Assembly: GCF_001975225.1 (NCBI RefSeq)
Contig: NZ_CP019445.1
Location: forward strand, 1,364,001-1,428,000
Source of the DNA: Kosakonia cowanii JCM 10956 = DSM 18146
GTDB lineage: Bacteria; Pseudomonadota; Gammaproteobacteria; Enterobacterales; Enterobacteriaceae
Reading direction: 5' to 3'
DNA length: 64,000 bases
The position numbers and the translations under genes were made by a program. Below are positions 56,558-64,000 of the stretch, piece by piece. A model generated the notes under the pieces. The model was not told the origin of the DNA. It saw nothing but the letters and a program-made list of their open reading frames with translations, and did no database searches. The first letter of the stretch is position 1. Every line of letters starts with the position of its first letter.

Positions 56558-56587
56558 AAAAAAAAGCCCCTGCGCGAAGGCAGAGGC
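56558..56587 (-). terminator. Terminator of the bud operon
   Basis: On the minus strand GCCTCTG and CAGGGGC form a stem around an 8-base loop followed by eight T residues, 24 bases after the budC stop codon. Confidence 0.85.
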
Positions 56588-56610
56588 AAGGCCATGTCCG
56601 AGCCGTAAAA

Positions 56611-57390
<780 letters not shown>

Positions 57391-57397
57391 TTAGTTT

Positions 57398-59077
57398 TTA
57401 CAGAATCTGGCTGAGGTGCAGCTGGCCCATCAACAGCGGGTTATCGCTGTAGTCCACCGGAATGGCGACCACCGCCGGGCCTTGCGTGTCCATCGCTGCG
57501 CGCAGCGTCGGCTCGAGCGCGGCGGTGCTTTCAACGGCAAACCCTTTCGCGCCGAAGGATTCGGCATAGGCTTTAAAATCGACGGGGCCGAAGTTGACTC
57601 CGGAGAGGCGCTGATATTTCTTCTCTTCCTGAATCGCCACCATGTTGTAGGCGTTGTCCACCCAGATGATGTGCAGGATATTGGCACCCAGACGCACCGC
57701 GGTTTCCAGCTCCATGCTGGATTGTAAAAATCCGCCATCGCCGGAGACGGAGACTACTTTGCGCCCCGGATTGACCAGCCATGCGCCAATCGCCCACGGC
57801 AGGGCAACGCCCATCGTCTGCTGGCCATTGGAGATCATCACCTGACGCGCGCGGAAGCTATAGAGGTAGCGGGCAATCCAGATATGGAAGCTGCCCATAT
57901 CCACCGTCAGGGTGACGTCGTTATTCACGATATCCTGCATCGCGCGGACAATGCGCAGCGGGTGAATAGCAAACTGATTAAGCTGCGCGCCTTTACGGCT
58001 GAGCAGTTCGCGCTGGTTGCGACGATCGATAAGGATTTCCGACGCGCGCGGCGAGAGCACCAGCGGTTCGGCAATCTTATGTGCCAGCTTATCGAGCGTA
58101 CTGCCGATATCGCCAATCAGCTCAACGCTCGGCGAGTAGTTGCGCTCTTCATACGCGGGCAGCACATCAATATGTACCAGCTTCGCATCACCGGTGTTCC
58201 ACATGGCCGGTTCGTACTCCACCGGGCTGTAGCCGATACAGATGACCAGGTCCGCCAGGTGCAGCAGTCGGTCGCCCGCCTGGTTATTGAAGAGGCCCAC
58301 ACGCCCGGCAAAGCGGGTGAAGTGCTCCTGGTTAACCGCGCCCGCCGCCTGGTAGGTGCTGGTCACCGGAATATGGGTTTTCTCCAGCAGGTGATGCAGC
58401 GCGGCGATATTCTCTTCCCGGCTGGCCATCAGGCCGAGCAGGAAGACGGGATTTTTCGCCCCGGCAATCAGCTTCGCGACCTCATCAATCATCTTGTCGG
58501 GCGCGGAGCCTAACTGCGGCACGGCGTTAGAGGGCAGAATATTGCCGCTGGCCGGCTGGTCAGAGATATCCTGCGGAATGCTGACAAACGCACTGCCCGG
58601 GCGGCCCTGTTCGGCGGCGCGGAAGGCGTTCGAAACCACTTCAGAGATAGCATCCGGGGAGGAGATCTCAACGGAATATTTGGTCACCGGCTGGAACATG
58701 GCGACCGTGTCCATGCTCTGGTGCACCAGCTTGGCTTTATCGGCGCGTTTTACTGCCCCACCGAGTGCGACCACCGGGTCACCTTCGCTGTTGGCGGTCG
58801 CCATGCCGGTAATCAGGTTGGAGCAGCCAGGACCCGAGGTCACCAGCGCTACGCCCGCTTTGCCGGTGATACGCCCGACCGCTGCCGCCATAAACGCGGC
58901 GTTCGCTTCGTGGCGTACCGGAATAAGTTCAATTGAGGAATCGAGAAGAGAATCAAACACTTTATCGATTTTCGCGCCGGGGATGCCGAAGACATGTTTG
59001 ACACCCTGCGCTTCCAGTTGCCCCACCACCATGTCGGCACCGTGGGCCCACATCTGGGTATGGCGTTCGTTGCTCAT
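57398..59077 (-). CDS. budB: Catabolic acetolactate synthase
   Basis: BudB condenses two pyruvates to alpha-acetolactate using thiamine diphosphate. The 559-residue protein has the ThDP glutamate in [22 protein letters not shown], and the diphosphate/metal motif [16 protein letters not shown]...DNAYNM. The FAD-less, short-sequence pH 6 type is typical of Klebsiella and Enterobacter BudB. Second gene of budABC, 20 bases after budA. Confidence 0.97.
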   Translation of the reverse strand: MSNERHTQMWAHGADMVVGQLEAQGVKHVFGIPGAKIDKVFDSLLDSSIELIPVRHEANAAFMAAAVGRITGKAGVALVTSGPGCSNLITGMATANSEGDPVVALGGAVKRADKAKLVHQSMDTVAMFQPVTKYSVEISSPDAISEVVSNAFRAAEQGRPGSAFVSIPQDISDQPASGNILPSNAVPQLGSAPDKMIDEVAKLIAGAKNPVFLLGLMASREENIAALHHLLEKTHIPVTSTYQAAGAVNQEHFTRFAGRVGLFNNQAGDRLLHLADLVICIGYSPVEYEPAMWNTGDAKLVHIDVLPAYEERNYSPSVELIGDIGSTLDKLAHKIAEPLVLSPRASEILIDRRNQRELLSRKGAQLNQFAIHPLRIVRAMQDIVNNDVTLTVDMGSFHIWIARYLYSFRARQVMISNGQQTMGVALPWAIGAWLVNPGRKVVSVSGDGGFLQSSMELETAVRLGANILHIIWVDNAYNMVAIQEEKKYQRLSGVNFGPVDFKAYAESFGAKGFAVESTAALEPTLRAAMDTQGPAVVAIPVDYSDNPLLMGQLHLSQIL

Positions 59078-59097
59078 ACACTACTCCTTTACATCAC

Positions 59098-59880
59098 TTA
59101 GTTCTCAACCGAACGGATGGCGGCGTCCAGATTATCCGGGTGCAGATCCGCTTTCAGGAAGGCTTCATCGGCAGGCAGATCGATCATCAGTTGATGGATT
59201 TCACCAAAGGTCAGCGTGCCGTGATCCAGCTGGTAGTCGAGGAGATGACCGCCACCGTGGCGATCGTCGGTAATAAAATGCTCGTGGTAACCCGCCACAT
59301 TGATCCCCTGCATATATTGCGGGGTGCGGAAACCGACCAGCACGCCGTCGCGACCGTTAAAACGGAAGACGGGCTGATCGTCGAGCACATCGGTCATGGC
59401 GCGATAGGGCGGCGTCTGGCGCGGCACGGTGCGGGTGTGCGCATGGCGGAAATGGCCGTCGATGCGCAGGGCGCAAAACAGGTTGTCGGACGGGATCTGC
59501 CGGTCAATTACCTCATGCAGCGCCTGGCGGCTGATCGGCTCCTCAAACACGTGCCGGTATTGCGGTTTAAACCAGGTCATCACCGCAAAGGGGGTTTTCT
59601 GCTCCGGCTTCGCGGCGCGGGCACTGCCATCGGAACGTAATTGGTACACTTCGCTGTTAAAGGCAATTAATTCGCCATCAAGCTCATTAAATGTACCCAG
59701 ACCAAAATCGCCATGATTAAGTAGATCCTTAATCGTGGTATTTCCTTCATAAACTCCGCTAAGTAGCGCACTCATTAGCGATGTTTGATATATCACGCCG
59801 TTTGGCTTGCTTTCAGAAAAAGCACGAATTGTGTTTCGTAGATTTTCTTCGCAAGAACAATCAGTTGCGTTACCCATCAT
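59098..59880 (-). CDS. budA: Alpha-acetolactate decarboxylase
   Basis: BudA decarboxylates acetolactate to acetoin. The product (about 260 residues) contains QTSLMSALLSGVYEG, HGDFGLGTFNELDGE and the zinc-binding GYHEHFITDDRHGGGHLLDY with three conserved histidines. I start at the ATG at 59880 (MMGNATDCSCEEN), spaced well from a GGGGGA site; a GTG at 59892 is the longer alternative. First gene of the bud operon, divergent from budR with a 104-base promoter gap. Confidence 0.96.
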   Translation of the reverse strand: MMGNATDCSCEENLRNTIRAFSESKPNGVIYQTSLMSALLSGVYEGNTTIKDLLNHGDFGLGTFNELDGELIAFNSEVYQLRSDGSARAAKPEQKTPFAVMTWFKPQYRHVFEEPISRQALHEVIDRQIPSDNLFCALRIDGHFRHAHTRTVPRQTPPYRAMTDVLDDQPVFRFNGRDGVLVGFRTPQYMQGINVAGYHEHFITDDRHGGGHLLDYQLDHGTLTFGEIHQLMIDLPADEAFLKADLHPDNLDAAIRSVEN

Positions 59881-59984
59881 CTTTTCCCCCACTGTAGAGA
59901 CGATTAGAAAAGCTGATTAAATATTGACTCGTTTCAGCGGGGGATTCCAATATAGAAAACATGAGGGTTTAAGATGTTTTAGAT

Positions 59985-60857
59985 ATGGAACTTCGTTATT
60001 TACGTTATTTTGTCGCCGTTGCCCAGACGCAACACTTCACGCGGGCAGCCGAAATGCTCGGTATGTCGCAGCCGCCATTAAGCCAACAGATCCGCCGACT
60101 TGAGCAGGAAGTGGGCACCCCGCTGTTCCATCGCCTGACGCGTGGCGTCACGCTCACCGAGGCCGGCGAGGCCTTCTATGAAGATGCCTGCCATATCCTC
60201 GCCATGAGCGATGCGGCGCTGGAAAAAGCGAAGGGCATCGCCCGGGGGATTAACGGCAAGCTCAACCTTGGCGTGACCAGCTCCAACGCTTTCCATACCC
60301 ACTTCTTCTCGGTGCTGCGCCAGTTTCAGCGTGACTACCCGAAGGTGGCGCTCTATCAGAAAGAGGACAATATGGCGACGCTGATCCACGGCCTGGATGA
60401 GGGGCTGATTGACGTGGCGTTCGTGCGCCTGCCGTGCGAAAGCAGCAAAACCTTTAGCCTGAAACTGGTGGATGAGGAGCCGATGCTGATTGCCCTGCAC
60501 CGCACCCATCCGCTGTCGGCGAAGGCGGATATCGCGCTCAGCGAATTGCAGAACACGCCGCTGATTATCTTTCCGCAAGCGGTGTCGCCAGGGCTGTATG
60601 AGCTGATCTACAACGCCTGCCTGCGTGCCGGTGTGGAGATGGATAACGCCCATCAGGCCTCGCAGTTCTCTTCATCCCTGAGCATGGTGGCGGCCGGTTT
60701 CGGCTTTGCCATCATTCCGCAGTCGATGGCCTGCTTTGGGCATCCGATGGTGACGTTTCATTCGGTGGCGGGAAACACCTTGAAAACCGATGTGGCGCTG
60801 GCGTGGCGCAAGTTCGAGCGCTCACCGGCGGTCAGGCGGTTTATCGATCACTTTTAA
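59985..60857 (+). CDS. budR: LysR-type regulator of the butanediol operon
   Basis: The 290-residue LysR-type regulator has an N-terminal winged helix-turn-helix (MELRYLRYFVAVAQTQHFTRAA...PPLSQQIRRLE) and a periplasmic-binding-like effector domain. BudR (AlsR-like) activates budABC in response to acetate and low pH in related bacteria. Its divergent position next to budA supports the name. Confidence 0.93.
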   Translation: MELRYLRYFVAVAQTQHFTRAAEMLGMSQPPLSQQIRRLEQEVGTPLFHRLTRGVTLTEAGEAFYEDACHILAMSDAALEKAKGIARGINGKLNLGVTSSNAFHTHFFSVLRQFQRDYPKVALYQKEDNMATLIHGLDEGLIDVAFVRLPCESSKTFSLKLVDEEPMLIALHRTHPLSAKADIALSELQNTPLIIFPQAVSPGLYELIYNACLRAGVEMDNAHQASQFSSSLSMVAAGFGFAIIPQSMACFGHPMVTFHSVAGNTLKTDVALAWRKFERSPAVRRFIDHF

Positions 60858-60878
60858 GCGCCCGGAGGATCGGGCGCT
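60857..60878. terminator. Inverted repeat between convergent budR and the yeaR-like operon
   Basis: AGCGCCC (60857-60863) and GGGCGCT (60872-60878) form a 7-base stem in the 27-base gap between the two convergent genes. The T-run is poor, so it is a likely but weak bidirectional terminator. Confidence 0.5.
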
Positions 60879-60884
60879 AAGCGT

Positions 60885-61241
60885 TTAACGGCGGTGGGTA
60901 TTGACCACTTGTCCGATGCCTTTGCCATCAAGGGCGGCATCAGGATCGGCGAAAAAATCGAGGTTGAAGTAAGTGTCATCGGTCAGCAGTTCAACCCGGT
61001 GCCAGTACTCCGGCGGGCTGATGCCAAACTGCCCTGCTTCGATCACCACTTCTCGCTCAGGAGTGGTGTCATGCTCACTGGCGAAACCGAGATATTTCAC
61101 CGCGCCCTGCATCACCGACAGGCGGCCATAGACCCCCTTTTTGGTGTTGTGGTGCGTCAAAAGCGCCGGCGGCACCGTCTCTTTGGTCCAGAAGGGCGTC
61201 GAGCGGGTGTGGCGAAAATGGAGTGGAATAAGCTGCGTCAT
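60885..61241 (-). CDS. YeaR-like DUF1971 protein, second paralog
   Basis: The 118-residue protein is DUF1971: HTRSTPFWTKETVP, KKGVYGRLSVMQGAVKYLGF, PPEYWHRVELLTDDTYFNLDFF. It is a paralog of the protein at 61604-61936, with which it shares nearly every motif. In E. coli yeaR is induced by nitrate and nitric oxide, and DUF1971 domains are cupin-like and linked to tellurite resistance. I start at MTQLIPLHF (ATG complement 61239-61241); the longer reading to 61283 overlaps the yoaG-like gene. Last gene of the three-gene operon. Confidence 0.88.
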   Translation of the reverse strand: MTQLIPLHFRHTRSTPFWTKETVPPALLTHHNTKKGVYGRLSVMQGAVKYLGFASEHDTTPEREVVIEAGQFGISPPEYWHRVELLTDDTYFNLDFFADPDAALDGKGIGQVVNTHRR

Positions 61242-61254
61242 TGTTAGCCTCCGG

Positions 61255-61593
61255 TTACCAGCCGCATACGTTGGTCTCTTCATCCGATTCGTAGCCGCGG
61301 ACGATATTAATCAGATCTTTTACCGCGTCGGCGGCAATAAGGGGATCGGTCAGTTCACTGAGGCGGGTAAAATCTTTATCGACCGAGACGCCATTATTAT
61401 TATTGGTGACAGTCAGCGCATATTCTCCGTCATTATCGAGAGGCAATTTTAATTTCGCAACCAGTTCAGAAACGGCCTGGTTCGCAATATCAGGAAGGTA
61501 GAGCGACATCGGCTTTAAATAAACTTTCTGCTCTGCTTTACCGCTTTCCCGATGGGAAACTGAGAGTGAGTAACCTCTGTTTTCTGTATCCAT
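61255..61593 (-). CDS. YoaG-like protein with two tandem DUF1869 repeats
   Basis: E. coli YoaG is about 60 residues; this 112-residue protein appears to be two YoaG units joined. The second half (YALTVTNNNNGVSVD ... AADAVKDLINIVRGYE ... NVCGW) matches YoaG to its C terminus, and the first half (YSLSVSHRESGKA ... PDIANQAVSELVAKLKL) follows the same pattern with more divergence. Start at MDTENRGY (ATG complement 61591-61593) with GAGG upstream. It sits between two yeaR-like genes. Function unknown; induced with yeaR by nitrate or NO in E. coli. Confidence 0.82.
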   Translation of the reverse strand: MDTENRGYSLSVSHRESGKAEQKVYLKPMSLYLPDIANQAVSELVAKLKLPLDNDGEYALTVTNNNNGVSVDKDFTRLSELTDPLIAADAVKDLINIVRGYESDEETNVCGW

Positions 61594-61603
61594 AATTGCT
61601 ACC

Positions 61604-61936
61604 TCAACCTTCAATCAGAATTTGGGGATCAACATAGAAATCGACGCTGAATACTGTGTCGTCACTGAGCGCCTCAATGTTGTGCCATTTTTCAGGCGGG
61701 AAGACGCCGAACTCACCGGCGTGGATGGTCAGGGTTTCCGCCGGCTCTGGGCTGGTCTCATCGGCATAGCCGTAATAGCGGATCGCGCCGCGCTGCACGC
61801 TTAAACGCGGGTAAACACCCTGACGCGTACCGGCATCAAGATGGCGTTTCCAGATGGAGGCTGGCGCGGTCTCTTTTGTCCAGAACGGCGTGGTGCGGGT
61901 GTGGACATAATTCGCGGGTATAGTAATGCGTTGCAT
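61604..61936 (-). CDS. yeaR: YeaR (DUF1971) nitrate/NO-inducible protein
   Basis: The 110-residue product matches E. coli YeaR well: IPANYVHTRTTPFWTKETAPASI, GTRQGVYPRLSVQRGAIRYYGYADE, FPPEKWHNIEALSDDTVFSVDFYV. First gene of the yeaR-yoaG-yeaR-like operon, 10 bases before the yoaG-like gene. Confidence 0.93.
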   Translation of the reverse strand: MQRITIPANYVHTRTTPFWTKETAPASIWKRHLDAGTRQGVYPRLSVQRGAIRYYGYADETSPEPAETLTIHAGEFGVFPPEKWHNIEALSDDTVFSVDFYVDPQILIEG

Positions 61937-62195
61937 ATTTCATCCTCTTTTTATCTCAGCCACTGTTGTCGCCGGGAGGGGGAAAAGCATATGTTGCATA
62001 GCATATACCTGTTTTAAAAAATATCGACTATTTTTTATAAATGTTATTTAAAGTTGATAAGATAAATCTTCACAAACCTATTTCGTGCTACTTTTTATAC
62101 TCCGAAAGGATCATATTAATAAAAATCAAAAGCGCGATAAAAATGAAAACCTATCGATAAAAAATGAAATTATTTATTCGGCAACGCTAAATAAA
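61937..62195 (-). promoter_or_regulatory. Promoter region of the yeaR operon
   Basis: An A+T-rich, gene-free stretch of about 260 bases. GCATAT-GTT-GCATA-GCATAT at 61987-62006 repeats the element GCATA three times about 60 bases upstream of yeaR. NsrR/NarL control is known for E. coli yeaR, and GCAT-rich half-sites occur in NsrR sites, so this is a weak candidate operator. Confidence 0.35.
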
Positions 62196-62213
62196 GGCCC
62201 CCGGCGCGGGGGC
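62196..62213 (-). terminator. Terminator of pemA
   Basis: GCCCCCG and CGGGGGC form a strong GC stem with a 3-base loop. On the minus strand it is followed by CCTTTATTT, a modest T-rich tail, just after the pemA stop codon. Confidence 0.7.
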
Positions 62214-62221
62214 AACATCAC

Positions 62222-63298
62222 TTATTGCAGAAGGGTGCTCTCCCAGCCGTCGAAAATGGCTGCCACGTTATACTGCGCGGCGTCCGCCTCGCTGAGCTGA
62301 TAGCGCTCACCGCCCTGCCCGGCGCCTGGCCCACGGTTATTGACCTCATAAAAACGGCTGTCCTGTGGGTAAAACCAAATTTTATCGCCGTGCTTATCTT
62401 TGCCGGACATCTTGTCCCAGCCGTAGATATGGTCATCAATCTCGCTATTGATAATCGCCGCCAGGCCAATGGCGTTCGGGTCGGCATAGCGCCCGTCGCT
62501 AAACTGGGTGGTCGGGTGCCACGGGCGGCCCAGCGCAAAGCTTTTCGCCGGTACGCCCGGCTCTTTGCTCAGCTTACTGTTGATAATAAACAGGCCAAAC
62601 CGCTCCCCGGCCTGGGTGGCAGGCGCGGTGAGATAACCGTATGGCGGAGCGGTGTCATCACGGTTGCGGGCAATGATTTCGCAGCGATCGAACACCGCGA
62701 TACCGGGGCCGAAGATAAAATCGACGTGGCCGCTGATGGCGCAGTCGGTGAAGTAGCTGCGGCTGCCCTGCTTGCTGTAAAAAGTGTCCTGATAACCCTC
62801 AAGGCGAACGTGACGAAAGCGCGCTCTGTCTGCCCCGTCTGCCACCATCAGCGCCACCGCCTGGGTATCTTTCAGCTTCTTCGCATCGCCTTCCGGCAGC
62901 GCGGCGTTGGCGGGGAAATCAAAAGTATTACGAATGGTGAGGTTCTCCAGCGTCACGCCGCTGGCGCGGATCTCTACCGTGCTGGTGCGCCCGGTGCCGA
63001 GCTTCTCTCCCTGCTCATCCAGCGCACCTGCGGGGGTATTGGCCTCAATCACCGTGCCTGCCGTCGATTCCCCAATCAGTGTGACGGGCTTTTCAATGAC
63101 CAGCCGCTCATGCCAGCGCCCCTCTTTAATCAGAATGCGCCACGGCGTGCCGCTCTGAGGCGCGGCGTCGAGCGCCTGGCCGATAGTGGAAAATTCACCA
63201 GCCTGCGGCGTCGGCGATACCACGGCGTTCCACTCGGCTGCCTGCGCGCTGGCGCTCAGGCAGATCAGCAGCAGTGCGGAGCAGTGCAGGGTTTTCAT
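62222..63298 (-). CDS. pemA: Pectinesterase (pectin methylesterase), exported
   Basis: The enzyme removes methyl groups from pectin. The 358-residue precursor has a signal peptide ending in SASAQAAEW (cleavage near residue 20). It carries the pectinesterase motifs GYQDTFYSKQG (catalytic Asp), GHVDFIFGPG (second catalytic Asp) and ALGRPWHPTT (Arg-Trp), in the right-handed beta-helix family. With the oligogalacturonide symporter at 54307-55851 it suggests use of plant pectin. A candidate KdgR operator lies upstream. Confidence 0.95.
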   Translation of the reverse strand: MKTLHCSALLLICLSASAQAAEWNAVVSPTPQAGEFSTIGQALDAAPQSGTPWRILIKEGRWHERLVIEKPVTLIGESTAGTVIEANTPAGALDEQGEKLGTGRTSTVEIRASGVTLENLTIRNTFDFPANAALPEGDAKKLKDTQAVALMVADGADRARFRHVRLEGYQDTFYSKQGSRSYFTDCAISGHVDFIFGPGIAVFDRCEIIARNRDDTAPPYGYLTAPATQAGERFGLFIINSKLSKEPGVPAKSFALGRPWHPTTQFSDGRYADPNAIGLAAIINSEIDDHIYGWDKMSGKDKHGDKIWFYPQDSRFYEVNNRGPGAGQGGERYQLSEADAAQYNVAAIFDGWESTLLQ

Positions 63299-63521
63299 TG
63301 TTCTCTCCTTGGTCGTTTTTTGGGCAAAGGCAGTTCATGCAGCAGGGCGCAGATCCGCCAGATATGACGCGTTGCCAGCGCTGCGCGCCGGTTCCATCGG
63401 GATCTGCTACTGGCAAATAGCGGCCTCTGTCCAAAGTCAGTAAGGAGAGTCGGCTTAACGGGCTGTAATGCTTTTATTTTTTTACGAGAGCATAGGCCAG
63501 TAAAAAGCCTTTGCGCATTTT

Positions 63522-63534
63522 AAAACGCTGTTTT
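63522..63534 (-). promoter_or_regulatory. Candidate KdgR operator upstream of pemA
   Basis: AAAACGCTGTTTT is an inverted repeat that fits the pattern RAAAYRNYRTTTY of KdgR boxes at all positions. It lies about 220 bases upstream of pemA, in the 533-base gene-free gap 63299-63831. KdgR represses pectin-degradation genes in related bacteria. The rest of the gap shows no gene. Confidence 0.5.
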
Positions 63535-63831
63535 GAGATCAAACTCAAACTTATGACGTCCATTACTCAAACGAGAATCAAAACTATTATCACGATAAAA
63601 AAGAGAAATTATTCCCGCTGACATAGGTTGTTTCTGAACGCAGCTATATATGGCAGCAGGTTGATTAATTGACTAAAAACGCCTTAAATCATAAGAAGCT
63701 ATTTTACCTGGCCTCAGGAGTGCTTTTCTGGCAACCTTTGCTTCCCTTTGAGTGGGTAAAAAATTAACATTGCCCGACGTGGTTTTAATATTTGAACGCG
63801 GACTCAACCTGCAACGGTAAGTAAAATAATC

Positions 63832-64000
63832 ATGAAAAATAAAAAGATAGACACGATGGCCCGCGTCGCTATGCGCATCAGGGGCTTATCAGTAAAGGAA
63901 AAACGTCTTCGCTACCAGGATAAGATGTTTACCTTTAAATATGTTTCCGGACATTACGAAGTCTTTTTGGACGGTGAAAAAGTTGACACCTTCGCTACGG
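63832..64000 (+). CDS. Hypothetical small protein, N-terminal part (runs off the window)
   Basis: An ORF starting MKNKKIDTMARVAMRIRG and continuing for 56 residues to the window edge (..EVFLDGEKVDTFAT). It is basic at the start and lacks a signal peptide. I do not recognise it, and the ribosome-binding site is weak. Confidence 0.5.
   Translation, partial: MKNKKIDTMARVAMRIRGLSVKEKRLRYQDKMFTFKYVSGHYEVFLDGEKVDTFAT

Noticed and set aside
62225..63367. Long plus-strand ORF (380 codons) opposite pemA
   Set aside because: It is an antisense shadow: arginine/alanine-rich, with no recognisable motifs, and the opposite strand encodes a complete pectinesterase.

Overview
The window is chromosomal DNA of a member of the Enterobacteriaceae. 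The gene set (speC-yqgA-tRNA-Phe, a budABC/budR butanediol operon, a citrate-fermentation cluster, yeaR/yoaG) fits an Enterobacter/Klebsiella/Kosakonia-like genus. A periplasmic pectinesterase and a TogT-like oligogalacturonide symporter suggest contact with plants. I cannot name a species.

Layout. (1) 1-7229: citrate fermentation. A minus-strand operon (2HCT citrate carrier, FAH-family protein, citC, citD, citE, start of citF) diverges from a CitA/CitB-type two-component system. (2) 7254-10724: the conserved speC, yqgA and tRNA-Phe (pheV-type) block, ending at a terminator. In enterobacteria this tRNA is a common island insertion point. (3) 10725-43981: an accessory region with two nonribosomal peptide assembly lines. 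Each begins with its own MbtH-like gene and an EntF-like N-terminal condensation domain. Line 1 is one protein of four modules plus thioesterase, with specificity codes reading Gly-Val-Thr-Ile. Line 2 is two proteins of five modules, reading Gly-Val-(D-)Phe-Thr-Ile. An EntD-like phosphopantetheinyl transferase lies between them. The last NRPS gene carries a one-base frameshift near its 5' end as given. (4) 44033-53986: a convergent, tightly packed seven-gene operon on the minus strand: UbiA-like prenyltransferase, class I HMG-CoA reductase fused to an aminoglycoside-phosphotransferase-like kinase domain, a PEP-synthase-like phosphotransferase, a GNAT-like acyltransferase, an OleC-like AMP ligase, a CDP-alcohol phosphatidyltransferase and a CDP-archaeol-synthase-like protein. 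I know no described pathway with this set; an unusual phospholipid or prenylated lipid is the best guess. (5) 54263-64000: togT-like symporter, two small unknown ORFs, budCBA with divergent budR, a yeaR-yoaG-yeaR operon, pemA with a candidate KdgR operator, and the start of an unknown small gene.

How the genes work together. In the cit block, citrate is imported, cleaved by citrate lyase (CitDEF, activated by CitC) and the oxaloacetate processed, possibly by the FAH-family protein. In the NRPS block the two lines look like a whole-unit duplication (MbtH gene, leader, initiation C domain, Gly, Val, Thr, Ile, TE) followed by gain of a Phe-epimerase module that split the second line. Regions 3 and 4 are the accessory, least described part. 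Their convergent arrangement, sharing one bidirectional terminator, leaves open whether they form one system, for example a lipid product and acylated peptides made together.
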